A stretch of DNA of 13,046 bases from REBR01 sp033721915 (GTDB lineage Bacteria > Pseudomonadota > Gammaproteobacteria > Pseudomonadales > Oleiphilaceae). Of this stretch, positions 1 to 7,794 are shown in pieces (within the stretch, counting starts at the first letter, position 1; each line of letters begins with the position of its first letter). The notes under the pieces were generated by a model, which was given only the letters and a program-made list of their open reading frames with translations, had not been told where the DNA came from and made no database searches. Both the position numbers and the translations under genes were made by a program. The DNA lies in NCBI GenBank assembly GCA_033721915.1, contig JAWWAC010000073.1:1-13046 (forward strand), in the 5' to 3' direction.

Positions 1-2315
1 AGTGACACCGTATCAATGCCCTGATCCATCAACCATTTGGCAAGATCCGGATGATCCGATGGCCCCTGCCCGCAGATACCAATGTACTTGCCTGCCTTCT
101 TGCAGGCCTGAATGGCGTTGGACAACAGGGCCTTGACCGCATCGTTACGCTCATCAAAGAGGTGAGCCACAATGCCGGAATCCCGGTCCAGACCCAGTGT
201 CAGCTGTGTGAGATCGTTGGAGCCGATGGAGAAGCCGTCGAAGCACTCCAGGAACTGCTCCGCCAGCAGGGCGTTGGCGGGCAGCTCGCACATCATGATC
301 ACACGCAGTCCGTTTTCGCCCCGCTTGAGGCCGTTTTCCGCCAGCAAATCCACCACCTGGCGACCCTCGCCCACGGTCCGCACGAAGGGCACCATGATCT
401 CCACGTTGGTCAGGCCCATGTCATCACGCACACGGCGCATGGCCTTGCATTCCAGCTCAAAGCAGTCACGGAAAGACTCGGAGATGTAACGGGAGGCCCC
501 CCGGAAGCCCAGCATGGGGTTTTCCTCATCCGGCTCGTAGAGGGTGCCGCCGATGAGGTTGGCGTATTCGTTGGACTTGAAGTCCGACAGGCGCACGATC
601 ACCGGCTTGGGCCAGAAGGCGGCGGCCAGTGTGGAGATGCCCTCCACCAGCTTGTCCACGTAGAAGTCCACCGGCGAGGCGTAGCCGGAGATGCGCCGCT
701 CCACGGTCTGCATCACGTCACGTGGCAGTGCGTCGTAATTGAGCAGTGCCTTGGGGTGCACACCGATCATGCGGTTGATGATGAACTCCAGGCGCGCCAG
801 GCCCACCCCTTCGTTGGGCAGACTCTGGAAGTCGAAGGCGCGGTCCGGGTTGCCCACGTTCATCATGATTTTGAAGGGAATGTCCGGCATGGACTCCACG
901 GAGTTTTCACGCAGTTCGAAGTCCAGGATGCCCTCGTAGATCAGCCCGGTGTCCCCTTCCGCGCAGGAGACGGTGATCTTCTGGTCTTCCTCGAGTTTTT
1001 CCGTGGCGTTGCCACAGCCCACCACCGCCGGTATGCCCAGCTCACGGGCGATAATGGCCGCATGGCAGGTGCGCCCGCCACGGTCCGTGACAATGGCGGA
1101 GGCGCGCTTCATGACCGGCTCCCAGTCCGGGTCGGTCATGTCCGTGACCAGCACATCCCCTTTCTGCACCCGGTCCATGTCGTGAATGCTGGTGACGACG
1201 CGCACCAGGCCACTGCCAATGCGGTGGCCGATGCTGCGCCCCTCGAGCAGCACATTGCCCTGCTCCTTGAGCAGGTAGCGCTCCATGACATGGGCGGAGG
1301 GGCGGCTGCGGACGGTTTCCGGCCGGGCCTGCACGATGTAGATGCGGCCGTCGTCACCGTCTTTGGCCCACTCGATGTCCATGGGTCGCTTGTAATGTTT
1401 CTCGATGATCAGGGCCTGGCGGGTCAACTCGTTCACTTCCGCGTCATTGATGCAGTAGCGGTTGCGCTCCTGGGGGTCCACCCTGACGGTTTCCACGGAC
1501 TTGCCGGCCTCGCCGTTGCCGGCGTAGATCATCTTCACCGCCTTGCTGCCCAGGTTGCGCCGCAGTATGGCCGGGCGGCCCGCCTCGAAGGTGGACTTGT
1601 GCACATAGAACTCGTCCGGGTTCACCGCCCCCTGCACCACGGTCTCGCCCAGACCGTAGGCGGCGGTGATGAACACCACATCCTGGAAGCCGGACTCGGT
1701 GTCCATGGTGAACATGACGCCGCTGCTGCCGGTTTCGCTGCGCACCATGCGCTGAATGCCCGCCGAGAGGGCCACTTCGCCGTGGTCGAAACCGTGATGG
1801 ACACGGTAAGAGATGGCCCTGTCGTTAAACAGTGAGGCGAACACCTCCTTGACCGCCAGCTTGACGTTATCCAGCCCAACGATATTGAGGAAGGTTTCCT
1901 GCTGGCCGGCAAAGGAGGCGTCCGGCAGGTCTTCCGCCGTGGCGGAGGAGCGCACCGCCACTTTCATGCTGCTGTCGTCCCCGCACAGCTGGTGGAAGGC
2001 GCTTTCCAGGTGCCGGGAGAGGTCCGCCGGGAAAGGGGTGTCAATAATCCACTGGCGGATCTGGGAGCCGACACGGGCCAGCTCATTGACGTCGTTCACA
2101 TCCAGTTCCGCCAGGGCCTCATCAATACGCTGCTTGAGGTTGTCCTTGGCAAGAAACTCCCGGTAGGCGTGGGCGGTGGTGGCAAAGCCCCCGGGCACCG
2201 AGACACCGGCACTGGCCAGGTTGCTGATCATTTCCCCCAGGGACGCGTTCTTGCCGCCCACCCGGTCGACATCGTTCATGCCCAGCTTTTCAAAGCCCAA
2301 GATATAATCATCCAA
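1..2315 (-). CDS. ppsA: Phosphoenolpyruvate synthase, 3' end cut by window
   Basis: Converts pyruvate, ATP and water to PEP, AMP and phosphate, the cytoplasmic entry step of gluconeogenesis from pyruvate or lactate. The reverse strand reads without a stop for 771 codons. Near the N-terminus is the family sequence LGMNDVDRVGGKNASLGEM, followed by the pyruvate/ATP-binding domain with RSSATAEDLPDASFAGQQE. The swivelling phosphohistidine domain has RGGRTCHAAIIARELGIPA, with the catalytic His at about residue 418. The C-terminal PEP/pyruvate barrel contains GICGQGPSDHP, with the catalytic Cys at about residue 748. These fit E. coli His421 and Cys751. The family is about 790 residues, so roughly 20 C-terminal residues are missing. 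No ATG fits the N-terminus. TTG at 2315 gives a start like MDDYILGFEKLG with a good ribosome site 7 nt upstream. It is divergent from ppsR, its regulator. Identification is firm; the start is inferred. Confidence 0.97.
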   Translation of the reverse strand, partial: MDDYILGFEKLGMNDVDRVGGKNASLGEMISNLASAGVSVPGGFATTAHAYREFLAKDNLKQRIDEALAELDVNDVNELARVGSQIRQWIIDTPFPADLSRHLESAFHQLCGDDSSMKVAVRSSATAEDLPDASFAGQQETFLNIVGLDNVKLAVKEVFASLFNDRAISYRVHHGFDHGEVALSAGIQRMVRSETGSSGVMFTMDTESGFQDVVFITAAYGLGETVVQGAVNPDEFYVHKSTFEAGRPAILRRNLGSKAVKMIYAGNGEAGKSVETVRVDPQERNRYCINDAEVNELTRQALIIEKHYKRPMDIEWAKDGDDGRIYIVQARPETVRSRPSAHVMERYLLKEQGNVLLEGRSIGHRIGSGLVRVVTSIHDMDRVQKGDVLVTDMTDPDWEPVMKRASAIVTDRGGRTCHAAIIARELGIPAVVGCGNATEKLEEDQKITVSCAEGDTGLIYEGILDFELRENSVESMPDIPFKIMMNVGNPDRAFDFQSLPNEGVGLARLEFIINRMIGVHPKALLNYDALPRDVMQTVERRISGYASPVDFYVDKLVEGISTLAAAFWPKPVIVRLSDFKSNEYANLIGGTLYEPDEENPMLGFRGASRYISESFRDCFELECKAMRRVRDDMGLTNVEIMVPFVRTVGEGRQVVDLLAENGLKRGENGLRVIMMCELPANALLAEQFLECFDGFSIGSNDLTQLTLGLDRDSGIVAHLFDERNDAVKALLSNAIQACKKAGKYIGICGQGPSDHPDLAKWLMDQGIDTVS

Positions 2316-2531
2316 AGCCAGTCTCCCTCTTTTTCAGTGGTGACGGTGTAAAATCGCCCCCGGCAATGGCGAAATGCTTCTCTGCCGGAGGCTCACCGGT
2401 ATGTGATACTGTAACCGCCCCGAGCGGTATCAGGGAAGTTTCCTCCCTGCCCGGCTCTCAGGCATCTACCCGGACGGGCACCCGCCCGGCCCGGTATCAA
2501 CGGGACAATAACGCGACAACGGAGCGCCCTT
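2316..2531. other. ppsA/ppsR divergent intergenic region
   Basis: This 216-nt region must hold the outward promoters of both genes, but I find no convincing -35/-10 pair for either. On the plus strand it contains two short perfect hairpins in the ppsR leader: CAGGGA/TCCCTG (arms 2431-2436 and 2444-2449) and CGGGC/GCCCG (2475-2479 and 2484-2488). The hexamer CGGTAT occurs at 2397, 2425 and 2492, and the last two copies extend to CGGTATCA. The ppsR ribosome site is GGAG, 7 nt before its ATG. Function of these elements is unknown. Confidence 0.5.
2323..2329 (-). promoter_or_regulatory. ppsA ribosome binding site that selects a TTG start
   Basis: On the minus strand GAGGGAG lies 7 nt before TTG at 2315. 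The only other in-frame candidate before the upstream stop is CTG at 2321, which is too close to the Shine-Dalgarno. The TTG reading matches the usual N-terminal length of Pseudomonas-type PpsA, so a rare start codon is the best explanation. Confidence 0.7.
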
Positions 2532-3353
2532 ATGACCCAGCGCAGTGCCTTTTTCATTTCCGACGGCACCGGCATTACCGCAGAGGCACTCGGTAACAGC
2601 CTTCTGGCTCAATTCGAGAACATCGAATTCCAGAAAATCACCCTGCCTTACATTGATGACCTGGATAAGGCGCGCAACGCGGTGCATCGCATCAACAAGG
2701 CCTGTGACGTGGACGATGCCAAGCCGATCATTTTCGACACCATTGTCAAAAAGGATATCCGTGCGGAAATTGCTCTGGCCAGAGGCTTTATGGTGGATAT
2801 TTTCGGGACCTTTCTCTCGCCGCTGGAAGAGGAGCTGGGCTCCAGTTCCTCCTATTCCGTCGGCAAGTCCCACTCCATCACCAATGACCGCAGCTATGAA
2901 CAGCGCATCAAGGCGGTCAACTTCGCCCTGGACAATGACGACGGTGCCCGCACCCGCCATTATCACAACGCCGACCTGATTCTGGTAGGGCCCTCGCGCA
3001 GTGGCAAGACCCCCACCTGCCTCTACCTGGCACTGCAATACGGAATCAAGGCTGCCAATTATCCAATTACCGAGGAGGATTTGGAAGACCAGAAGATCCC
3101 CAAATCCCTTCATGAGCATCGCAACAAGCTCTACGGGCTCACCATCGAGCCGGAAAGGCTGTCGCTGATCCGCAATGAACGCCGCCCCAACAGCCGCTAT
3201 GCCTCGCTCAACCAGTGCATCCTGGAAATCGAGGAAATCGAGGCCATGTACCGGCGCGAGCGCATTCCCTTCCTCAATACCACGGACTATTCCGTGGAGG
3301 AAATCTCCACCCGCATCATGCTGCAGACCGGGGTGGAGCGACGGACCCGCTGA
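2532..3353 (+). CDS. ppsR: PEP synthase regulatory protein (bifunctional kinase/pyrophosphorylase)
   Basis: A 273-residue protein of the former DUF299 family, the normal length. Family members inactivate PEP synthase by ADP-dependent phosphorylation of an active-site Thr and reactivate it by phosphate-dependent dephosphorylation, releasing pyrophosphate. The sequence opens with MTQRSAFFISDGTGITAEAL, the conserved N-terminal signature. It has a Walker-A-like loop GPSRSGKTPT at residues 153-162 and the conserved IRNERRPNSRYAS near 213-225. It begins at ATG with GGAG 7 nt upstream. Divergent placement next to ppsA, its substrate, supports the specificity over the related pyruvate phosphate dikinase regulator. 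In the PpsA reading the expected target Thr is present in the RGGRTCH motif. Cytoplasmic. No anomalies seen. Confidence 0.96.
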   Translation: MTQRSAFFISDGTGITAEALGNSLLAQFENIEFQKITLPYIDDLDKARNAVHRINKACDVDDAKPIIFDTIVKKDIRAEIALARGFMVDIFGTFLSPLEEELGSSSSYSVGKSHSITNDRSYEQRIKAVNFALDNDDGARTRHYHNADLILVGPSRSGKTPTCLYLALQYGIKAANYPITEEDLEDQKIPKSLHEHRNKLYGLTIEPERLSLIRNERRPNSRYASLNQCILEIEEIEAMYRRERIPFLNTTDYSVEEISTRIMLQTGVERRTR

Positions 3354-3360
3354 TCCCCGA

Positions 3361-3385
3361 CCCCGGGCCTTTCACAGGCCAGGGG
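3361..3385. terminator. Hairpin between convergent ppsR and peptidase genes
   Basis: CCCC-G-GGCCT, loop TTCAC, then AGGCC-A-GGGG, giving 4 + 5 base pairs around one G/A mismatch. It lies 7 nt after each of the two facing stop codons, a position expected of a bidirectional terminator. There is no T-tract on either side, so it is at best a weak intrinsic terminator or an RNA 3'-end stabiliser. Confidence 0.45.
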
Positions 3386-3392
3386 CCAGCGT

Positions 3393-6320
3393 CTACAGGG
3401 ACTGCAGCTCAAAGCCCAGTCCAGACAGGCTCTTCTCATTGCCATGACTGCTGACCACGGCGGTACTGGCCCTCTCGGGGCGCAGCCACTCGCCGGTGAC
3501 CCGGCGCAGGTCTTCCAGTGTCACGTTCAGCACCCGCTCACGGAAACGCTGGCGCTGTGCCGCATCGCGCCCGAACAGGCGGCTGGTGAAGGCGTGGCGG
3601 GCCTCCCCGGCGGGGGAATGGGGCTTATCCAGCTGACTGATCACCCCCAGGATGGCCTCTTCCAGGCTGTGGGCCTCGTGCTCTTCCTCCATCAGCCATT
3701 GCAGTGAGGCATCGAAGTCCGCCAGGGTCTCCTCCAGCCGCGGATCCCGGTAGGAGAAGAAGCGGAAAACGCCACTGCCACTGTCCTGGCTGGCACCGCC
3801 GCCATAAGCGCCGCCCTGCTCACGCAGTGTGCGGTGCAGGTAGCCGTTGCGCAGAAAGCCCCCCAGAACGCTCAGTGGCGCGGCATCCGGGTGTTCCACA
3901 GGCACCGTGGGGTAGGCCCTGGCACAGAAGTTCACCTGGGTGTTGGTCAGCCAGGCCTGCTGAACCTGGCGGCTGACCGGCTCCAGACTGAACGGCGCAT
4001 CACCGCTGGGCTGCGGGCGCTCCCAGAGCTTGCGGATGGCGGCCAGTGACTGGTCGACGCCGTCCTGCTCGCCGATCAGCAGAAACTCCCACTCCCCCCG
4101 TGTCAGCTTGCCGTGCAGCGCCTGCAGCCGCTGTGCCAGTGCGGACAGCTCAGCGGGGTCCTCAAGGGCGTCGTCCAGTGCGCACAGTTCACGGATACCG
4201 GCCAGACCGCCAATGCGGAAGTTCATCTGGGCCACCGGGCTGCTGCCCTGTGAGGCGGCGCCCATGGCCAGTGCATGGCCACTGCCCACCACGGACTGCT
4301 CGCGACGGGCACGGGCCTGTGCCACCAGGTCCCGGATGCGCTCGTGCTCATCAAAGCGCACCCGGTTGTAGACATCCTGTATCAGCGCCGCCAGTGCCCC
4401 GGCATTACGGCTCAGCGCCTTGCCACCGAGGCTGAAATAGCCCCTGACGGACTGCACATCGTCCACCGCCCCCTTGACGGTGAAGTGGGCACCCAGCCCG
4501 CCACTCTCTGCGGTGATGCGCTCCTGCATGGCCAGGTAATCCAGGTCACCGGCGCCAAGCTCGGTAATCAGCATGCTGTACAGGGGCAGCAGCTGACGCT
4601 CCTGTTCATACAGTGCCGGCAAAGGCGTCAGCAACTGCTGGTAGACCAGGCCATTGGTCCCCTGCAGGTAGCATGTGGCAGGGAAATCCTTCACCTTCTC
4701 CCCTTTCGGCTCCGGCACCTGGCCGGGCACGTCCTCGATGCCGACGCGGGGCAGCAGGCTGTCGTCGTCCTTGTGGTTCTGGCGCAGCTGCAGCTCGCGG
4801 GCCTGGTCCACCAGTGACTGGGCCTGGGACTCGCTCAGCTGCTCCTTGCGCCGCGCCAGTGCGGCCTCCATAGCCGCCTGACGGCGTCCCTCCAGGGCCG
4901 TGTCCGGAGACAGTGTCAGTGTGACCCGGTGGGGGTTGTCCAGCAGCAGGCGTCGCACCAGGCCCGGCACATAGTCCGGGTCCTTGATGCGCTCCCGCAG
5001 CCGCTCCAGCACCGGCTCCAGGTCCAGCAGCGCCACCGGGTCGCCACCGTGGACCATGGGCGCCAGTGACTGCATCACCAGCTGCAGGCCATAGGGGAAA
5101 CCGTCACCGGAGATCTCCCGCTGCTCCAGCTCCAGCTGGTGCAGTATCGCCTCCAGATGCCCCTGGCTGACCCCCTCAGCGGCCACCTTCTCCAGGGTGG
5201 ACTCCAGCAGCGCCTCCACGGCCCCGGCCTGGTCCGGCTCGGTGCCCTCGATGCCACAGACAAAGGTCATCTCCCGGTTGGAATCCTCGAGCCCGCACAA
5301 TGGCGATGGGGCATGGCCAATGTCGCTGGTCTCAAGGGCACGCTGCAGTGGTGAGGCGCTGTTCTCCAGCAGCACGCTGGTGAGCAGCTCCGCCTCCAGG
5401 TTGCTTTCCAGGTCAAAGCTGTGCCCCAGCAGCCAGGCCACCACCACATGGGTCTTGCCCCGGGTCTTCTCCCCTTCGTCCAGTGCGTAGTGCTCCTGCA
5501 CACGCACCGGGGCGTAATATCGCTTCTCGTCGTGCACTGGCAGGCGGATGTCCTTTTTCTCAAAGCGCTTCAGTGCCAGCTGTTCGAACTTCTCATGGTG
5601 CTCATAGGCGCTGATGGTGCCAAAGGTGGCAAACAGGGCGTTGCTGGGGTGGTAATGGTGCTGGTAGAAATCCAGCAGCTGCTGGTAGCTGAGGTCCACG
5701 ATATGGTCCGGCTCGCCGCCACTGTTGTGGTGGTAGGTGGTGGTCGGGAACAGGTGCCTGGACAGGGTCTGCCACAACTGGGAGACCGGCGAGCTCATGG
5801 CGCCCTTCATCTCGTTGTAGACCACCCCCTTGTGGGTCAGTGGCGTGGCCGGGTCGTCGGGAGTGGCAAATTCCAGACGGTGGCCTTCCTGGGCAAAATC
5901 CAGCTCTTCCAACCTGGAGAAAAACACCGAGTCCAGGTACACCGACAGCAGGTTGTCGAAGTCCTTGCGGTTCTTGCTGGCAAAGGGGTAGGCCGTCCAG
6001 TCACTGCTGGTGAAGGCGTTCATGAAGGTATTCAGTGAACGCTGTATCATCATGAAAAACGGGTCCCGCACCGGGTAGTTCTCGCTGCCGCACAGCACCG
6101 TATGCTCCAGGATATGGGCCACGCCGGTGGAATCCATGGGGCAGGTACGAAAAGCCACCAGAAAGACATTTTCGTCGTTGTCCGCGGCCAGGTGCAGATG
6201 GCGCGCCCCAGTGGCCTTGTGCTCATATTCCTCCACGGTCAGATGCAGCGTCTCCACGGCATGGGAGCGGATCCAGCGGAAGGCGGGATGGACGGTTTCT
6301 GGCTTCAGGCTTGCTGACAT
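3393..6320 (-). CDS. M16C family zinc metallopeptidase (PreP/Cym1-like)
   Basis: A 975-residue pitrilysin-superfamily peptidase of the presequence-protease type, a single chain carrying both M16 halves. Relatives form a clam-shell chamber that degrades short unfolded peptides; the bacterial substrate is not known. The inverted zinc motif HILEH is at residues 69-73 (His69, Glu72 and His73), inside DSTGVAHILEHTVLCGS. The distal zinc-ligand Glu is about residue 170 in VVYNEMKGAMSSP. The C-terminal half contains GGAYGGG at 836-842, a conserved substrate-contact loop. There is no signal peptide or membrane segment, so it is probably cytoplasmic. ATG at 6320 is chosen because homologues begin near this MSASLKPETVHPAF. 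AAGAGGA lies rather far upstream (about 14 nt). An in-frame TTG at 6350 would add ten residues but has no ribosome site. It lies 57 nt downstream of mgsA on the same strand, so co-transcription is possible. Confidence 0.93.
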   Translation of the reverse strand: MSASLKPETVHPAFRWIRSHAVETLHLTVEEYEHKATGARHLHLAADNDENVFLVAFRTCPMDSTGVAHILEHTVLCGSENYPVRDPFFMMIQRSLNTFMNAFTSSDWTAYPFASKNRKDFDNLLSVYLDSVFFSRLEELDFAQEGHRLEFATPDDPATPLTHKGVVYNEMKGAMSSPVSQLWQTLSRHLFPTTTYHHNSGGEPDHIVDLSYQQLLDFYQHHYHPSNALFATFGTISAYEHHEKFEQLALKRFEKKDIRLPVHDEKRYYAPVRVQEHYALDEGEKTRGKTHVVVAWLLGHSFDLESNLEAELLTSVLLENSASPLQRALETSDIGHAPSPLCGLEDSNREMTFVCGIEGTEPDQAGAVEALLESTLEKVAAEGVSQGHLEAILHQLELEQREISGDGFPYGLQLVMQSLAPMVHGGDPVALLDLEPVLERLRERIKDPDYVPGLVRRLLLDNPHRVTLTLSPDTALEGRRQAAMEAALARRKEQLSESQAQSLVDQARELQLRQNHKDDDSLLPRVGIEDVPGQVPEPKGEKVKDFPATCYLQGTNGLVYQQLLTPLPALYEQERQLLPLYSMLITELGAGDLDYLAMQERITAESGGLGAHFTVKGAVDDVQSVRGYFSLGGKALSRNAGALAALIQDVYNRVRFDEHERIRDLVAQARARREQSVVGSGHALAMGAASQGSSPVAQMNFRIGGLAGIRELCALDDALEDPAELSALAQRLQALHGKLTRGEWEFLLIGEQDGVDQSLAAIRKLWERPQPSGDAPFSLEPVSRQVQQAWLTNTQVNFCARAYPTVPVEHPDAAPLSVLGGFLRNGYLHRTLREQGGAYGGGASQDSGSGVFRFFSYRDPRLEETLADFDASLQWLMEEEHEAHSLEEAILGVISQLDKPHSPAGEARHAFTSRLFGRDAAQRQRFRERVLNVTLEDLRRVTGEWLRPERASTAVVSSHGNEKSLSGLGFELQSL

Positions 6321-6377
6321 GGGTACGTTGGTATCCTCTTCATTGGGCAATTGGGCATCAGTGCAGGTGCACCGGCC

Positions 6378-6815
6378 TCAGGTCCGGACCTTGCGGCCCT
6401 GGTAACCGGAGAAGTCTGGCACCTGACGTTGATAGTCCTGAAAGCAGGGGGACTGGATAACAAAGTCCGCCGAACTTTCATTACAGGCCATGGGAATGTT
6501 CCACAGGGTGGCCAGTCGCAGCAAGGCCTTGATATCCGGGTCATGGGACATGGGCTCCAGAGGGTCCCAGAAAAACACCAGCAGGTCTACCTGCCCCTGT
6601 GCAATACGGGCACCGATCTGCTGATCGCCCCCCAGCGGACCGCTCTGGACCCGGGTCACCGGCAGGGACAGGCGCTCTTCGATCAGCTGCCCCGTGGTGC
6701 CGGTGGTCACCAGATCCTTGCCGGCAAAATACGTCCGGTTACGCCCCAGCCAGTCCAGCAGGTGGGGCTTGCGGTTGTCATGGGCCACCAGGGCAATCTG
6801 TTGGATCGGGTTCAT
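6378..6815 (-). CDS. mgsA: Methylglyoxal synthase
   Basis: Converts dihydroxyacetone phosphate to methylglyoxal and phosphate, a cytoplasmic bypass of lower glycolysis used when phosphate is short or sugar phosphates accumulate. The 145-residue protein is close to the usual ~150. All key acids line up with E. coli at an offset of 7: Asp13 (VAHD), Asp64 in SGPLGGDQQ, Asp84 in FFWDPL, His91 and Asp94 in SHDPD. The substrate phosphate loop TTGTTG is at residues 37-42. The frame stays open far upstream, but homology starts at MNPIQQIALVAHD. ATG at 6815 has AGGAG 11 nt upstream. A perfect dyad (6845-6867) lies in the leader. Possibly the first gene of a unit with the M16 peptidase; divergent from the 2-TM protein gene. 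Confidence 0.95.
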   Translation of the reverse strand: MNPIQQIALVAHDNRKPHLLDWLGRNRTYFAGKDLVTTGTTGQLIEERLSLPVTRVQSGPLGGDQQIGARIAQGQVDLLVFFWDPLEPMSHDPDIKALLRLATLWNIPMACNESSADFVIQSPCFQDYQRQVPDFSGYQGRKVRT

Positions 6816-6844
6816 GTTGCCATTCACTCCTGTAACGAGACGGA

Positions 6845-6867
6845 CCGTTACCGGACAGCGGTAACGG
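6845..6867. promoter_or_regulatory. Perfect 9-bp inverted repeat in the mgsA leader
   Basis: CCGTTACCG, spacer GACAG, CGGTAACGG. The arms are fully complementary, centred about 40 nt upstream of the mgsA ATG. A further GTAACG half-site lies at 6832-6837, directly next to the ribosome site. The shape suits a dimeric repressor operator. As RNA it would form a 9-bp hairpin with a 5-nt loop upstream of the Shine-Dalgarno, with no T-tract. Which of the two applies cannot be told from sequence. Confidence 0.6.
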
Positions 6868-6972
6868 CCGTTGCGCCATGATACCGGATCAGGCCACCGG
6901 CGGACCCTGTGGCATGGCCTGGCGGCCAAAACACAGGAATCGGACTTTCGCGCCCCGCCTTCAGGGTCCAGA

Positions 6973-7001
6973 CTGGCATCATGGGCCTGTTCATTTATAG
7001 T
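6973..7001 (+). promoter_or_regulatory. Putative sigma-70 promoter for the 2-TM protein gene
   Basis: CTGGCA (4 of 6 to the -35 consensus), a 17-nt spacer, then TATAGT (5 of 6 to the -10). It sits 37 nt before the proposed GTG start at 7039, a sensible leader length. It may also serve the downstream MORN and response regulator genes. Confidence 0.45.
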
Positions 7002-7038
7002 GTTCATCATCCCATTAAAACAACCCAGGGTAACATCC

Positions 7039-7668
7039 GTGCCGGACAATCACTCCATGCCCCACCCCTCTGACCGGGACAGACCCGGCGAACAACGTGC
7101 CCGGCCAAGGCCCGGACGCCACAAGTGGTGGCGGCGAAAGCCACAGCCCCCCGTGCTGGAAGCCTACTGGGTGGAGCGCAAGCGTTACCTGGAAAAGATC
7201 AAGGGCATCCCGGAGCTGCGCCGGCGTTACATCCAGGCCATGGCCATTTACCTGTTGCGCCGCTTTATGTGGTCCTTTGGCTTTATACCGGTGTTTCTGG
7301 CGTTCTGGCTGCCACTGGTGTTTTCCCGCTTCAACCCCGTGGCCATGGTGGACTCCGCCCTGCCCCAGTTGCAGGCCTTTGTACAGGCCACACCACAGGT
7401 CCAGTCCAACACCCTGGACACCCTCTGGATTGCCTGGCTGTCCGTGGGGCTGATCTTTGCCCTCTTTGACCTGGTGCTCACACCCTTCAAGTCCCCCTAC
7501 CAGTACGAGGCGGATGTGCATATGAGGGCCTGGGAGGAGCTGCAGAACGACAACGCCTTCTGGCAGCAGGAGGACAACGACCCGTCCCGGATAGAAGAGA
7601 CGGAAGAAGCGGAACGGCCAACCTCCGGTGCCGTCACCGGCAGCCCTGCCGTCTCAGACAGGGACTGA
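7039..7668 (+). CDS. Uncharacterised two-TM inner-membrane protein
   Basis: I do not recognise a family. The 209-residue protein has an N-terminal tail of about 75 residues that is strongly basic (many Arg/Lys, including HKWWRRKPQ). A first hydrophobic helix spans about 76-95 (WSFGFIPVFLAFWLPLVF) and a second about 128-146 (LWIAWLSVGLIFALFDLVL). The C-terminal tail is acidic (QQEDNDPSRIEETEEAE). By the positive-inside rule both tails should be cytoplasmic, with a loop of about 30 residues outside. GTG at 7039 is preferred because AGGG lies 8 nt upstream. ATG at 7057 is possible but has a poorer ribosome site. The reading frame is open further upstream, but that part overlaps the likely promoter. 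It is the first of three same-strand genes for membrane-attached proteins; the next begins 126 nt later. Confidence 0.75.
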   Translation: MPDNHSMPHPSDRDRPGEQRARPRPGRHKWWRRKPQPPVLEAYWVERKRYLEKIKGIPELRRRYIQAMAIYLLRRFMWSFGFIPVFLAFWLPLVFSRFNPVAMVDSALPQLQAFVQATPQVQSNTLDTLWIAWLSVGLIFALFDLVLTPFKSPYQYEADVHMRAWEELQNDNAFWQQEDNDPSRIEETEEAERPTSGAVTGSPAVSDRD

Positions 7669-7711
7669 CCTCGCAAAACCCCAACGCCAATACGGCCAAT
7701 CCTCAGGACAG

Positions 7712-7732
7712 TGCGTTGCTTCACGCAGCGCA
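7712..7732 (+). other. Small hairpin between the 2-TM and MORN protein genes
   Basis: TGCGTTG, loop CTTCACG, CAGCGCA, giving seven pairs with one G-U. It is followed by ACCCCCCCC rather than T residues, so it is not a normal intrinsic terminator. A second TGCGTT occurs at 7743-7748. The 126-nt gap shows no convincing promoter. Confidence 0.3.
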
Positions 7733-7794
7733 ACCCCCCCTTTGCGTTAGTATCCCCACAAACTTTCCTGCGCGATCAGTGAGGATGCCTCCCG

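Noticed and set aside
51..1835. 594-codon open frame on the plus strand, opposite ppsA
   Set aside because: It is His/Val/Gly-rich with no domain sense, and the minus strand reads as clear PpsA over the same bases. Long antisense frames are common opposite GC-rich genes with strong third-position bias.
2349..2354. TAAAAT as a -10 box for ppsR
   Set aside because: No -35-like hexamer lies at a workable spacing; the nearest, TTTTCA at 2331-2336, leaves only 12 nt.
6871..7038. N-terminal extension of the 2-TM protein up to an ATG at 6871
   Set aside because: The segment overlaps the best promoter match and has no ribosome site, and GTG at 7039 has a well-placed AGGG.
6816..7049. N-terminal extension of MgsA upstream of 6815
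   Set aside because: Homology begins at MNPIQQIALVAHD, the extra part has no resemblance to the family, and it would cover the dyad and the divergent promoter.
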